Below are positions 17,923 to 28,084 of a DNA stretch of 64,000 nt, piece after piece (within the stretch, counting starts at the first letter, position 1; each line of letters starts with the position of its first letter). Origin of the DNA: Vibrio sp. Of7-15 (GTDB taxonomy: Bacteria > Pseudomonadota > Gammaproteobacteria > Enterobacterales > Vibrionaceae); NCBI RefSeq assembly GCF_022347565.1, contig NZ_JAKRGH010000005.1, positions 62,001-126,000 of the forward strand. Reading direction: 5' to 3'. The translations under genes and the position numbers were made by a program. The notes beneath the pieces are model-generated. The model ran no database searches and was not told where the DNA came from. It worked only from the letters and a program-made list of their open reading frames with translations.

Positions 17923-19853
17923 TTACTACCTAACCAAGAGCGGGTGATTTGGTTACAACCTTGAGTAAATTGGTAATCAATCTTTTTTGAGGCAGAAGTC
18001 GCCAAGTCCCAGCTTCCTTCCAAACTGGCTTTAAAATCTTCTCCTAAAAACGTGATTGGTTGTAGTGTTAACCGGCCACGATCTGCGGTGATTTTGATTG
18101 GGCTGATCTCCAATGGGTTGATGGCTTGCTTGGTTGAGTTAGATGGACGTGTATGAACATAAGATTCTTGGTAGTGCCACAGTTGCTCGGCATTTAATGG
18201 TGTCGCCATGTCTCTAGGTTGTAGTTGCAATTCGCCTTCCAAGCTGTAATTAAAGCTGTCTCGATTGCCCAATAAACCCTGAGCAGATAAAGAGACTTCC
18301 GTTAACCCCGTGATAGGCAGTGGGTACTTGAGTTGCTGAGCGTTGAGCCAATTAAACACTAAGTCAGTGGGGATCCCATCACCAGTGAGAGTCAGCTGCC
18401 AAGGTTGGCTCGGCTCACTCAGATTGAGCTTACCGTTTACTTCTAATATTCCTTGTTCTAGTGGGAATAAGGCTTGGTCAATGGTCCATTCGCCATTCAT
18501 ACTGGCCATTTCTACGATGGCTTGATTAGTTAATACGTAATTTAAACTGGCATTTTGTACGCTGGCATGGAGCTTTCCTTGCCATAATCCCCATTGTTCT
18601 TGATGTCGTAGGCTGAGCTGACGACCGTGTACATTAAGGCCTGTCATCTGAAAAGGCGTGCTGCTTTCAGTATCGATCAATTGGCTGTGTTTTATGCTCA
18701 GTTTATCGATTTCAACTTGTTGAAGGGGCGCTAAATAAAGCTGAAGGGTTTGTTGCCAATTGGGTTTTAATAGCCATTTAATACGGTTGACTGTAAGGGT
18801 GTCTAGTTGCAGTTTCTTTGGTTGCCAGTGCCCTGCTAGGCTTACAAAGCCACCTAGGGTGGAGAAAGATAAGTCGTGCGCTGATATTTGGTTTGGGGTA
18901 AACCTTAAGTCCGCCAGTGGGCTTTCAAAGACAATATTATCGATACTGGCACTGTCTGCGCTGAAAGAGAGAGTGGTCTTTTTTTGCTGCCAAAGCGTAC
19001 TTGGCCATGTGAGATTAGTGATGGCTAAGTTCAGGTTATTAATGTTGATTTCGGGCAGTTCTATATTGGCATTCAGGGCATCAAAACGTTCAATCGTGAT
19101 GATTTGGTTGAGTTCTTCTAACCAAGATAAATGGGGAGTGATGTATCTCATTTCTTCCGTAGTTAGATTTAAATCTGACACCGTAAGTTGAGGTAGTCGC
19201 CACCCTTCTAATTCTGTCCATTCCGCTTGTGCTGAGATTTGGCTGTTTTTCCAGTCAAAAGAAATGCCATAGAGTCGAGCGATATCTGTCTCAATTTCTC
19301 CGTCAATGACAACATGATCAAATGCTTCCCCCTGCCAATAAAGCTGCTCGGCAGAAAATTGTATTTGGCCTTGGAAATTGAAAGCACTTTGTTGATTTGG
19401 TTTCCAATTATCAAGTTGAATTTGTGCATTACGTAGGATTAGGCCATCACTGGCAAAGTCGAGTGCATTGATGGCTAGGCGTTGTACGTCTAAGCCATTC
19501 ATTACTGTTAAATCTGGAATACCATGTTGAAGGCTTAGGCTGTCTAGTAATAAGTTCTCTATCGTAAGTTTTTTATCTGAAAGCAGAGAGGTTGAAAACC
19601 ACACATCCGCTTGGCCGATCATTAATGGTTCGGGTTGAATGTGTCCAATGCTGAGATCATGAAAACGAAAATAGAGTGGTTGTTTTAGGCTGTAATCGAT
19701 TTGGCGAAAGTGTATAGGGTATTGGGATACGGAATTCAGCGTGTAAGCCAATATTGGCTGAGCATAACGCGTGTGCAGTAAAGTGATGATACTAACAAAT
19801 GCCACTGACAGTAGACAAAGAATCAAGAGCAAAAATTTACTGAGCATTTTCAT
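17889..19853 (-). CDS. AsmA-family envelope protein
   Basis: A 654-residue protein with one N-terminal transmembrane helix (about 6-26). A long, repetitive beta-rich periplasmic region follows, with alternating hydrophobic residues and frequent DL.L motifs, ending in a DUF-like AsmA C-terminal section (ITADRGRLTLQPITFLGEDFKASLEGSWDL). AsmA-like proteins are thought to help move phospholipids or otherwise maintain the outer membrane. It is only moderately conserved, so the family call rests on architecture. The ATG at 19853 has AAGGAG upstream. The 3' end overlaps the convergent yiiD-like gene by 34 bases. Confidence 0.75.
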   Translation of the reverse strand: MKMLSKFLLLILCLLSVAFVSIITLLHTRYAQPILAYTLNSVSQYPIHFRQIDYSLKQPLYFRFHDLSIGHIQPEPLMIGQADVWFSTSLLSDKKLTIENLLLDSLSLQHGIPDLTVMNGLDVQRLAINALDFASDGLILRNAQIQLDNWKPNQQSAFNFQGQIQFSAEQLYWQGEAFDHVVIDGEIETDIARLYGISFDWKNSQISAQAEWTELEGWRLPQLTVSDLNLTTEEMRYITPHLSWLEELNQIITIERFDALNANIELPEININNLNLAITNLTWPSTLWQQKKTTLSFSADSASIDNIVFESPLADLRFTPNQISAHDLSFSTLGGFVSLAGHWQPKKLQLDTLTVNRIKWLLKPNWQQTLQLYLAPLQQVEIDKLSIKHSQLIDTESSTPFQMTGLNVHGRQLSLRHQEQWGLWQGKLHASVQNASLNYVLTNQAIVEMASMNGEWTIDQALFPLEQGILEVNGKLNLSEPSQPWQLTLTGDGIPTDLVFNWLNAQQLKYPLPITGLTEVSLSAQGLLGNRDSFNYSLEGELQLQPRDMATPLNAEQLWHYQESYVHTRPSNSTKQAINPLEISPIKITADRGRLTLQPITFLGEDFKASLEGSWDLATSASKKIDYQFTQGCNQITRSWLGSNYTTESTTDCD

Positions 19854-19975
19854 TATGCTTCACTCCTTGAAGGCAGTACTCGGAAGTGAACGAGAAGAAG
19901 GCGAGTACACTTTCAGAGTGGCTTAAATTAAGAGTTCATTCAAGAGCATGAGCATAATAAATATGGTTTATGTCT

Positions 19976-20001
19976 AAAAAAGCCCTTCGATATGAAGGGC
20001 T
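19976..20001 (-). terminator. Intrinsic terminator of pckA
   Basis: Minus-strand stem AGCCCTTC / GAAGGGCT (20001-19994 and 19988-19981) with a 5-base loop, followed by T's (plus-strand A-run 19976-19980). Confidence 0.88.
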
Positions 20002-20036
20002 TGAGGTTTCAACTTAAATTAAGGCGATATGTTTTC

Positions 20037-21680
20037 TTAATCGAGCTGCGGACCTGCGGCAACCAGAGATTTACCTTCGTCGTTATCCGTGTATTGAGCA
20101 AAGTTCTTGATAAAGCGGTTGGCTAGATCTTCCGCTTTGCTGTCCCACTGTAGTGGATCGGTATACGTATCACGAGGGTCGAGAATGCCCGTATCCACAC
20201 CTGGTAGCTCGGTTGGTACTTCTAGATTAAAGACAGGAACCTGCTTGGTTTCTACTTTATCAATTGAGCCATCAAGGATCGCATCAATGATGCCACGGGT
20301 ATCTTGGATGGAGATACGTTTACCAGTGCCGTTCCAGCCTGTATTCACAAGATAAGCTTCTGCACCAGCAGCTTCCATGCGTTTCACCAGAACTTCCGCG
20401 TATTGTGTTGGGTGCAGAGTTAAGAAGGCGGCACCAAACGCTGCAGAGAAGGTTGGGGTTGGCTCAGTAATACCACGCTCAGTACCCGCTAGTTTTGCAG
20501 TGAAGCCAGATAAGAAGTGGTATTTGGTTTGCTCTGGCGTTAATTTAGACACGGGAGGTAAAACCCCAAACGCATCTGCTGTCAGGAAGATCACTTTCTT
20601 CGCATGACCACCTTTAGAGATTGGCTTCACAATGTTATCGATGTGATACAGCGGGTAAGAAACACGGGTATTTTCCGTTTTCGAACCATCATCAAAATCG
20701 ATAGAGCCATTGTTATGAACCGTAACGTTTTCTAGCAGGGCATCACGACGGATGGCGTTGTAGATATCTGGTTCCGCTTCTTTAGACAGGCGAATGGTTT
20801 TGGCATAACAACCGCCTTCAAAGTTGAAGATACCGTCATCATCCCAACCGTGTTCATCATCACCAATCAGCTTACGCTTAGGATCGGTAGATAGGGTTGT
20901 TTTACCAGTACCAGATAAGCCAAAGAAGATAGCCACATCACCGTCTTCACCCACGTTAGCGGAACAGTGCATGGATGCGATGCCTTTGAGTGGCAGTAGG
21001 TAGTTCATGACCGCGAACATACCTTTTTTCATTTCACCGCCGTACCAAGTACCACCGATAATTTGAATGCGCTCGGTCAGGTTGAAAGCAACAAAGTTTT
21101 CAGAGTTTAAGCCTTGTTCTTTCCAATTTGGGTTTGTGGTTTTTGCACCGTTCATGACGACAAAATCTGGCTCAAAAGAGGCCAACTCTTCTTCTGTCGG
21201 GCGAATGAACATGTTTTTAACGAAATGCGCTTGCCATGCAACCTCAGTGATAATGCGCACACTTAAACGTGTGTCTGGGTTTGCACCACAAAAGCCATCA
21301 ATAACATACAGGCGTTTACCAGATAATTGCTCAGTCACTAGAGACTTAAGATCAGTCCATACTTCTTGAGTAATTGGTTTGTTATCGTTTTTTCCTTGAT
21401 CAGACCACCACAATGTATCGCGTGTGGTGTCATCTTTAACGATGTATTTATCTTTTGGTGAGCGGCCAGTGAAAATGCCAGTGTCAACGGCGACTGAACC
21501 CAGCTCCGTTACCACACCTCTTTCATAGCCTTCTAGGTCTGCGCGAGTCTCTTCGTGAAAAAGCTCTTCGTAGGTAGGGTTACGAAGAATAGCTTTTACA
21601 TGACTAAGACCATAGTTAGACAGATCGATATTTTTATTATTATGTGCAACCTTTTTTTCTTCTACGTTCATGACGCTCAT
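20037..21680 (-). CDS. pckA: Phosphoenolpyruvate carboxykinase (ATP)
   Basis: A 547-residue enzyme, typical for the ATP-dependent family. It converts oxaloacetate to PEP for gluconeogenesis. Visible motifs are the substrate-binding RSPKDKY ([10 protein letters not shown]), kinase-1 loop [11 protein letters not shown], kinase-2 GDDEHGWDD and the metal-site MHCSANVG. The ATG at 21680 has a strong AAGGAG ribosome site; a second in-frame ATG lies three codons later. It stands downstream of hslR-hslO, the E. coli order, but behind their terminator and with a CRP-like site in its leader. Confidence 0.98.
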   Translation of the reverse strand: MSVMNVEEKKVAHNNKNIDLSNYGLSHVKAILRNPTYEELFHEETRADLEGYERGVVTELGSVAVDTGIFTGRSPKDKYIVKDDTTRDTLWWSDQGKNDNKPITQEVWTDLKSLVTEQLSGKRLYVIDGFCGANPDTRLSVRIITEVAWQAHFVKNMFIRPTEEELASFEPDFVVMNGAKTTNPNWKEQGLNSENFVAFNLTERIQIIGGTWYGGEMKKGMFAVMNYLLPLKGIASMHCSANVGEDGDVAIFFGLSGTGKTTLSTDPKRKLIGDDEHGWDDDGIFNFEGGCYAKTIRLSKEAEPDIYNAIRRDALLENVTVHNNGSIDFDDGSKTENTRVSYPLYHIDNIVKPISKGGHAKKVIFLTADAFGVLPPVSKLTPEQTKYHFLSGFTAKLAGTERGITEPTPTFSAAFGAAFLTLHPTQYAEVLVKRMEAAGAEAYLVNTGWNGTGKRISIQDTRGIIDAILDGSIDKVETKQVPVFNLEVPTELPGVDTGILDPRDTYTDPLQWDSKAEDLANRFIKNFAQYTDNDEGKSLVAAGPQLD

Positions 21681-21887
21681 AGGTGCTCCTTAGGGGTAAG
21701 ATGTAGTTTTACTGTCGACCATGCTAACAACCTGAATGGGGTAATTCAGGGATGTCAATCATAAAATAACCACAAAGTAGTAGTTGTTTTTCCATCTTGG
21801 TCACGTTAATGGGCACCTATTATTTTATCCTCATGTTAAACGATTGCGCTAGGTCTGGAAGATTAATACTTGTTCAAAATTAAGTGA

Positions 21888-21903
21888 TGTGTTGCGTATC
21901 ACA
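21888..21903. promoter_or_regulatory. Candidate CRP site upstream of pckA
   Basis: TGTGTTGCGTATCACA has one mismatch to TGTGA-N6-TCACA. It lies about 215 bases before the pckA start and after the hslO terminator. pckA is a known catabolite-controlled gene in E. coli, so CRP control is plausible. The rest of the 315-bp gap (21681-21995) shows no gene. Confidence 0.5.
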
Positions 21904-21931
21904 AAAGGGCGAAAAACGTGCTAGAGGTAGC

Positions 21932-21959
21932 AAAAAAATAGCCAGCAGATCGCTGGCTA
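21932..21959 (-). terminator. Intrinsic terminator of hslR-hslO
   Basis: Minus-strand stem TAGCCAGC / GCTGGCTA (arms 21952-21959 and 21939-21946), loop of 5, followed by seven T (plus-strand A-run 21932-21938). Confidence 0.92.
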
Positions 21960-21995
21960 AATAGACAAATTTACCGTCTTATTACAAACGGTGAA

Positions 21996-22871
21996 TTAAT
22001 GTAGAGTATTTGAATCTTTTGTCGCTTCTTCAAAGAGTTGAGCGACATCAACACTGTCGAAATCGTAAGAAGTACCACAATAATCACAGTGCAAAGAGAC
22101 CTTACCGTCGTGCTTGATCATGTCATCAATTTCAGAGCGGGATACGGTAACAATTGCAGCGCCACTGCGCTCACGAGAACAGCCACAGAAGAACTCAACG
22201 GCTTGTGGTTCAAACAGTTGTACTGTCTCTTGGTTGTACAATCGGTAAAGTACATCGTTAGCAGATAAGCCGAATAGCTCTTCATTTTTTACTGTGTCGG
22301 TTAGCTGCTCTAAATGATCAAAATCATTTTCAGTGCCTGTGCCGTCTGGCATGACTTGCAGTAACATACCTGCCGCGTGTGGTTTGCCTTCAAACTCACC
22401 CAAGCGGAACCACAGACGAGTTCTTAGTTGCTCAGAACGCTCAAAGTAGGCTTCTAGGCACTGAGCCAAGTTATCACCTTCAAGGCCAACAACACCTTGG
22501 TAACGCTCACCTTCTTTTGGTGAAATAGTGATCACAAGGTGACCTTTGCCCATCATGTCATGCACAGTGGCATCGTCAGCAATGTCGCCATCCCAACGAG
22601 CTACACCACGTACTTTTTGATCGTGATCGCCATTGATGACAACCAAAGATACAGGGCCGTCGCCTTGCAGTTGAAGGGTAATAGATCCTTCAAACTTTAG
22701 TGTTGCTGTCAGTAATGTGGTTGCCACCAATAATTCACCAAGTAGGTTTTGTACCGCTACTGGGTATTCCTTGCTGGAAATAATTTGTTGATAGGTTTCG
22801 TCTAGTTGCACCAACTCACCACGAACGGATAAGTTTTCAAATAGATAGCGGTGCAAAGTATTGTTTGCCAT
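21996..22871 (-). CDS. hslO: Redox-activated chaperone Hsp33
   Basis: A 291-residue cytosolic holdase that becomes active when oxidised and unfolded proteins accumulate. The C-terminal zinc switch is intact: Cys-x-Cys ([10 protein letters not shown]) and Cys-x2-Cys ([10 protein letters not shown]), the four redox cysteines of the family. The N-terminal domain carries the usual GDGPVSLV motif. It starts 21 bp after hslR, forming the conserved hslR-hslO heat-shock pair, and ends in its own terminator before pckA. Confidence 0.97.
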   Translation of the reverse strand: MANNTLHRYLFENLSVRGELVQLDETYQQIISSKEYPVAVQNLLGELLVATTLLTATLKFEGSITLQLQGDGPVSLVVINGDHDQKVRGVARWDGDIADDATVHDMMGKGHLVITISPKEGERYQGVVGLEGDNLAQCLEAYFERSEQLRTRLWFRLGEFEGKPHAAGMLLQVMPDGTGTENDFDHLEQLTDTVKNEELFGLSANDVLYRLYNQETVQLFEPQAVEFFCGCSRERSGAAIVTVSRSEIDDMIKHDGKVSLHCDYCGTSYDFDSVDVAQLFEEATKDSNTLH

Positions 22872-22892
22872 GGGGAGTGCTCCAGCAAATGG

Positions 22893-23297
22893 TTATTGAT
22901 GTTTAAACTTCATTATATCGCGTCGCTGCTTTTTATCAGGACGTTTTTCCGGACTTGGGCTTTGCAGTGCATTGAGCTTTCTCATCTGGCTGTTTTTTTC
23001 TCTTTGAGTTACGCTGTCGGGCGTTTCTGTATAAAGAGTTTGGGCTTCCGGTGCACCACGTCGTTGTGACGATATTTTCTCTATGATGATAGTGATTTCT
23101 TCGTTACTGCCTTGGCGTAAGCGTATTTCTGCGCCCACTTCGACCGCCTTACTTGGCTTCGAGCGTTGGCCATTATAATGGACCTTACCGCCATCAACCA
23201 TACTGCGAGCAATGGAGCGGGTTTTATAAAATCGAGCCGCCCAGAGCCATTTATCAAGCCTTACTTGATTATCTGATTTTTTCTGTTGTGAACTCAT
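22893..23297 (-). CDS. hslR: Heat shock protein 15, S4-domain ribosome rescue factor
   Basis: A 134-residue S4 RNA-binding protein. The S4 fold is visible at about residues 10-70 (VRLDKWLWAARFYKTRS, GGKVHYNGQRSKPSKAV), and the basic C-terminal tail (KRPDKKQRRDIMKFKH) matches Hsp15. It binds free 50S subunits carrying nascent peptidyl-tRNA after heat shock. I start at ATG 23297 (MSSQQKKS); a longer frame to 23357 would add 20 residues not seen in the family. It is the first gene of the hslR-hslO pair. Confidence 0.95.
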   Translation of the reverse strand: MSSQQKKSDNQVRLDKWLWAARFYKTRSIARSMVDGGKVHYNGQRSKPSKAVEVGAEIRLRQGSNEEITIIIEKISSQRRGAPEAQTLYTETPDSVTQREKNSQMRKLNALQSPSPEKRPDKKQRRDIMKFKHQ

Positions 23298-23456
23298 GGT
23301 GTCTTTCCAAGTCAAATGGTTATCATCAGATGTATCATGCTCTGTGATATAAAGCATAAAATGGTGGTGAGGTGATGAAAATTCAAGCGCAGCAATGAAT
23401 TTCCGATCCAGTAAAAGAATTTGTTTGGCGTAACAATAGCCTAAATGAATAAATTT

Positions 23457-23491
23457 CGTGATCTTGACTTGCTTATTCGTGCAAGATCACG
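23457..23491. other. 10-bp inverted repeat between hslR and gspC
   Basis: Perfect arms CGTGATCTTG (23457-23466) and CAAGATCACG (23482-23491), 15 bases apart, no T-run. It lies about 80 bases upstream of the gspC start, within the divergent promoter region. It could be an operator or an RNA hairpin in the gsp leader. Confidence 0.5.
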
Positions 23492-23571
23492 ATTAATAAC
23501 TTATAAAATGACCCGGAACAGGTATTCTAACCAGTTCAGAAAACAATGATCACAACGGTGAATGGATAGCA

Positions 23572-24483
23572 ATGGTTGCGAAAGTGAATATGATGACAAC
23601 GCTGGGAAGACTTTCCGTCTCGCAACAGAAGTTAAGCCAAGTAACAGTGTTAATATTAGTGGCTTGGTTTGCTTGGGTATTAGGCAAATTGGTTTGGGCA
23701 TTTTTCTCACCAGCGTCTGCGGTAGAACCTTGGCAACCTACCCGTCACGTTGTGAGTGCGTCTAAAGCTGAAAAAGACAATATTTCAGGTGTATTGCAAG
23801 CGAATGTGTTTGGCGTATATTCACCAGAAAAAAAGCAAGTCCAGCCTAAAGTAGTGGTACAAGAAGCCCCACAAACAAAATTAAATTTACTCTTGGCCGG
23901 TGTAGTGGCCAGCAGTGACAGCGCGAAAAGCTTAGCGGTAATTGCCAACCGAGGTAAACAAAATACGTACGGGGTAGGCGAAACTGTTGAAGGCACTCGG
24001 GCGACCTTAAAAGCGGTGTTTTATGATCGCGTGATCATTGAAAACAATGGCCGTGATGAAACCTTGATGCTGGAAGGCACGAAATACAGCAAACAGGTTC
24101 AACAAGTAAATAAACCTGCAACACAAGTACAAAGTACGATTGCAGGTAATAACAGTGGCTTGTCATCTGGTGATGAACAAGAGCTGAGTCAGATTCGTAA
24201 AGAAATCACTGAAAACCCTCAATCAGTGATGAAATACATCCGTTTGTCTCAAGTAAGTCGAGACGGCAATATTGTTGGTTATCGCGTTAGCCCAGGTAAA
24301 AACCGTCAGTTGTTTGAAGCGGTTGGGCTGGAAGCTGGCGATGTTGCCATCAGTTTGAATGGCGCTGATCTTACCAACCCGGCTGAGATGGGCAAAATCT
24401 GGAAAACCTTACCAGAGTTAACCGAATTAAATTTGACCGTTGAAAGAAACGGCCAGCTGCACGATGTCTATATTGGGTTCTAA
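23572..24483 (+). CDS. gspC: Type II secretion protein GspC
   Basis: A 303-residue inner-membrane linker of the type II secretion system. It has a short cytoplasmic N-terminus, one transmembrane helix (about 25-47) and a periplasmic HR domain (about 70-160, LLLAGVVASSDSAKSLAVI) that contacts the GspD secretin. A C-terminal PDZ domain (about 205-303, GYRVSPGKNRQLFEAVGLEAGDVAISLNG) completes it. It is the first gene of the twelve-gene gspC-N operon and is equivalent to Vibrio epsC. Its last 43 bases are followed immediately by the gspD leader, and gspD starts 46 bp after its stop. Confidence 0.96.
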   Translation: MVAKVNMMTTLGRLSVSQQKLSQVTVLILVAWFAWVLGKLVWAFFSPASAVEPWQPTRHVVSASKAEKDNISGVLQANVFGVYSPEKKQVQPKVVVQEAPQTKLNLLLAGVVASSDSAKSLAVIANRGKQNTYGVGETVEGTRATLKAVFYDRVIIENNGRDETLMLEGTKYSKQVQQVNKPATQVQSTIAGNNSGLSSGDEQELSQIRKEITENPQSVMKYIRLSQVSRDGNIVGYRVSPGKNRQLFEAVGLEAGDVAISLNGADLTNPAEMGKIWKTLPELTELNLTVERNGQLHDVYIGF

Positions 24484-24529
24484 CCTCTCCGATAACATCA
24501 ATAAGCCAAAGCGAAATCAGGAGTTTTTT

Positions 24530-26557
24530 GTGAAAAAATGGATGGGCAAAGGTGCCTTGTTGTTAGCGGGTGGGCTATTGTGGACATCTGCTGCCGCCAA
24601 CGAGTTCAGTGCGAGTTTTAAGGGCACGGATATTCAAGAATTTATTAACATTGTTGGTCGAAATTTAGAAAAGACCATCATTGTTGACCCTGCGGTGCGT
24701 GGTAAGGTCGATGTACGTAGCTACGATCTATTAAACGATGAGCAATACTACCAATTCTTCTTAAATGTATTAGAAGTCTACGGGTTTGCTGTGGTTGAAA
24801 TGGAGTCTGGCGTTTTAAAAATCATCAAAGATAAAGACGCCAAAACCTCTGCTATTCCTGTTGTCGGGGATAAAGAAGCCGTGAAAGGCGATGCGGTGAT
24901 CACTCGTGTTGTGGCTGTACGTAATGTCTCTGTTCGTGAACTTTCCCCTTTACTGCGTCAGTTAAACGATAATGCGGGTGCAGGTAATGTTGTTCACTAC
25001 GACCCTGCTAACATCATTATGATCACGGGTCGTGCTGCGGTGGTAAACCGTCTTGCTGAAATCATTGAACGTGTAGACCAAGCGGGTGATAAAGAAATTG
25101 AGGTTGTCGATCTCAGTAATGCTTCTGCGGCGGAAATGGTTCGTATTGTTGAAGCACTAAATAAGAGCACTGACACCAAAAATGTACCTGCATTCTTAAA
25201 ACCGAAATTGGTGGCGGATGAGCGCACTAATTCCATTTTGATTTCAGGTGATCCTAAAGTGCGTCAGCGTTTGAAGCGCCTGATTCAGCAGCTTGATATT
25301 GAAATGGCGACTAAAGGCAACAACCGCGTTGTGTATTTGAAATACGCAAAAGCGGAAGAATTGGTGGATGTACTAAAAGGGGTATCAGATAACCTTCAGG
25401 CTGAGAAGCAAGGAGCAAGTAAAAAAGCGTCTGCTCAGCGTGGCGAAGTAATGATTGCAGCCCACCCAGATACGAATGCCCTCGTTGTGACTGCGCCGCC
25501 AGATATCATGCGTGCATTGGAAGATGTGATCGCTCAGCTTGATATTCGTCGTGCTCAGGTTCTGATTGAGGCATTAATTGTTGAGATGGCTGAGAGCGAT
25601 GGTGTGAACCTAGGCGTTCAGTGGGGCTCTCTGGAAACGGGCGCTGTAATCCAGTATAGCAATACTGGTACGCCAATTGGCCAAGTGATGGTTGGCTTGG
25701 AAGAAGCAAAAGATACAACAGAGAAAACGCCAATTCGTGATAGTTCGACAGGTGCGATTAAGTATTATGAAGAAACAACGAAGCAAGGTGATTACTCAAC
25801 TTTAGCATCAGCTCTAGGCGGTGTGAATGGCGCTGCATTGAGCCTTGTTATGGGTGACTGGACGGCGCTGATCAGTGCTGTTGCCAGTGACTCAAATTCC
25901 AACATCCTGTCGTCGCCGAGTATTACCGTTATGGATAATGGCGAAGCATCATTCATCGTAGGTGAAGAAGTTCCGGTTCTAACAGGTTCCTCTACAGGCT
26001 CTAATAACGACAACCCATTTAATACTGTTGAGCGTAAAGAAGTGGGTATCAAGCTGAAAGTGGTGCCTCAAATTAACGAGGGTGATTCCGTTCAGCTAGA
26101 GATTGAACAAGAAGTTTCTAACGTATTGGGCGCTAATGGTGCGGTGGACGTTCGTTTTGCAAAACGCCAGCTAAATACTTCCGTGATCATACAAGATGGC
26201 CAAATGCTAGCTCTGGGCGGCTTAGTTGATGAGCGCGCCCTTGAGAGTGAGTCAAAAATTCCATTATTGGGTGACATTCCGTTCTTAGGTCATTTATTTA
26301 AATCAACCAGTACTCAGGTTGAGAAGAAAAATCTGATGATCTTCATCAAGCCAACTATCATTCGTGATGGCGTGACGGCAGACGGCATCAGTCAGCGTAA
26401 GTACAATTACATTCGTGCTGAGCAGTTATTTAAAGCCGATCAGGGGCTGAAATTATTGCCTGATTCAGGTATTCCAGTTCTGCCAGAATTTGGTGAAGAG
26501 TTTTCACAGCATTCACCAGAGATTCGTGCTTTCCTTGAGCAACTGGAGAGCAAGTAA
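24530..26557 (+). CDS. gspD: Type II secretion outer-membrane secretin GspD
   Basis: A 675-residue secretin, matching Vibrio EpsD (about 674). I start at GTG 24530 with ribosome site CAGGAG, which gives a proper signal peptide (basic, hydrophobic LLLAGGLLW, cleavage after AAA). An upstream in-frame ATG at 24440 would bury it inside gspC. N0 ([25 protein letters not shown]), N1-N3 repeats and the C-terminal secretin barrel ([31 protein letters not shown]) are in order. It forms the 15-mer outer-membrane channel. The stop overlaps the gspE start (TAATG). Confidence 0.97.
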   Translation: MKKWMGKGALLLAGGLLWTSAAANEFSASFKGTDIQEFINIVGRNLEKTIIVDPAVRGKVDVRSYDLLNDEQYYQFFLNVLEVYGFAVVEMESGVLKIIKDKDAKTSAIPVVGDKEAVKGDAVITRVVAVRNVSVRELSPLLRQLNDNAGAGNVVHYDPANIIMITGRAAVVNRLAEIIERVDQAGDKEIEVVDLSNASAAEMVRIVEALNKSTDTKNVPAFLKPKLVADERTNSILISGDPKVRQRLKRLIQQLDIEMATKGNNRVVYLKYAKAEELVDVLKGVSDNLQAEKQGASKKASAQRGEVMIAAHPDTNALVVTAPPDIMRALEDVIAQLDIRRAQVLIEALIVEMAESDGVNLGVQWGSLETGAVIQYSNTGTPIGQVMVGLEEAKDTTEKTPIRDSSTGAIKYYEETTKQGDYSTLASALGGVNGAALSLVMGDWTALISAVASDSNSNILSSPSITVMDNGEASFIVGEEVPVLTGSSTGSNNDNPFNTVERKEVGIKLKVVPQINEGDSVQLEIEQEVSNVLGANGAVDVRFAKRQLNTSVIIQDGQMLALGGLVDERALESESKIPLLGDIPFLGHLFKSTSTQVEKKNLMIFIKPTIIRDGVTADGISQRKYNYIRAEQLFKADQGLKLLPDSGIPVLPEFGEEFSQHSPEIRAFLEQLESK

Positions 26558-28080
26558 TGAGTGATATCGCCTTAATGGACACCTCGTTTACCTATCGGTT
26601 GCCGTTTGCGTTCGCTAAGCGATATCAAGTGGTGCTGGAGCCGATTCAAGAAGGTGAGCGCTCCATCAATACAGAGTCGTGGGTGCTGTATTACGTGAAT
26701 GCGTTATCAGCGCCAACATTGGCGGAAATTCGTCGTGTGTGCGGCAGTGCCTTTATGTTGGTGCAGCTGACAAGCGGTGATTTCGAAGCAAAGCTTACCG
26801 AAGCGTATCAGCGTGATTCGTCGGAAGCGCGCCAATTAATGGAAGACTTAGGCTCTGATAATGATGATTTCTTCTCGTTAGCCGAAGAACTGCCTGAAAA
26901 CGAAGATTTATTAGAATCTGAAGATGATGCGCCAATCATCAAACTGATCAATGCCATGTTAGGGGAAGCGATCAAAGAAGGGGCATCGGATATTCACATC
27001 GAGACCTTCGAGAAAGTCTTGTCCATTCGATTCCGTGTTGATGGTGTTCTGCGTGATGTATTGCAGCCTAGCCGTAAATTGGCACCGTTGCTGGTGTCGC
27101 GTGTGAAGGTTATGGCGAAATTGGACATTGCAGAAAAACGTGTACCGCAAGATGGCCGAATTTCGTTGCGGATCGGTGGTCGTGCGGTGGATGTGCGTGT
27201 GTCGACCATGCCTTCTTCTCATGGTGAGCGGGTGGTAATGCGTTTATTAGACAAAAATGCCACGCGTCTCGACTTGCATAGTTTAGGGATGTCACCAACC
27301 AACCACGATAATTTCCGTCATATTATTGGCCGTCCTCATGGCATCATTTTGGTAACTGGCCCCACGGGTTCTGGTAAATCCACAACCTTGTACGCGGGGC
27401 TTCAGGAACTTAACAGCAACGAAAGCAATATCCTGACTGTTGAAGATCCGATTGAATTCGATATTGATGGAATAGGCCAAACGCAAGTTAACCCGAAAGT
27501 AGACATGACGTTTGCACGGGGGTTACGTGCCATCTTACGTCAAGACCCTGATGTCGTAATGATTGGTGAGATCCGTGATTTAGAAACGGCACAAATTGCC
27601 GTGCAGGCTTCTTTAACGGGTCACTTAGTGATGTCAACGTTACACACCAATACCGCTGTGGGTGCCATTACTCGTCTGCGCGATATGGGGATTGAGCCGT
27701 TCTTAATTTCTTCTTCGCTACTGGGTGTGTTGGCCCAGCGTCTTGTACGTACTTTATGCCAAGATTGTCGTCAGCCATATGAAGCCGATGCTCAGCAGAA
27801 AAAACTGTTTGGAATGGCGCCAGAAGAGTCGTTAACTCTGTATAAACCATCTGGGTGTGAGGCATGTAATAACAAAGGTTATCGCGGTCGTACTGGTATT
27901 CATGAATTGTTGCTGGTGGATGATCAAGTGCAAGAGCTGATCCACAGTGAAGCGGGCGAACAGGCGATTGAAAAGCAGGTTCGTGAAAGCACGCCAAGCA
28001 TTCGGGAAGATGGCTTTATTAAAGTCAGACAAGGCATTACCACGCTTGAAGAAGTGATGCGAGTGACGAAGGAAGGCTAA
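26557..28080 (+). CDS. gspE: Type II secretion ATPase GspE
   Basis: A 507-residue cytoplasmic hexameric ATPase that powers pseudopilus assembly. Walker [10 protein letters not shown] (about 268-276), the Asp box (LTVEDPIEF), Walker B ([16 protein letters not shown]) and His box ([11 protein letters not shown]) are intact. The tetracysteine zinc domain has Cys401/404 and Cys434/437. The N-terminal domain binds the GspL cytoplasmic domain. It starts one base into the gspD stop and is followed by gspF after 4 bp. Confidence 0.97.
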   Translation: MSDIALMDTSFTYRLPFAFAKRYQVVLEPIQEGERSINTESWVLYYVNALSAPTLAEIRRVCGSAFMLVQLTSGDFEAKLTEAYQRDSSEARQLMEDLGSDNDDFFSLAEELPENEDLLESEDDAPIIKLINAMLGEAIKEGASDIHIETFEKVLSIRFRVDGVLRDVLQPSRKLAPLLVSRVKVMAKLDIAEKRVPQDGRISLRIGGRAVDVRVSTMPSSHGERVVMRLLDKNATRLDLHSLGMSPTNHDNFRHIIGRPHGIILVTGPTGSGKSTTLYAGLQELNSNESNILTVEDPIEFDIDGIGQTQVNPKVDMTFARGLRAILRQDPDVVMIGEIRDLETAQIAVQASLTGHLVMSTLHTNTAVGAITRLRDMGIEPFLISSSLLGVLAQRLVRTLCQDCRQPYEADAQQKKLFGMAPEESLTLYKPSGCEACNNKGYRGRTGIHELLLVDDQVQELIHSEAGEQAIEKQVRESTPSIREDGFIKVRQGITTLEEVMRVTKEG

Positions 28081-28084
28081 TTTC

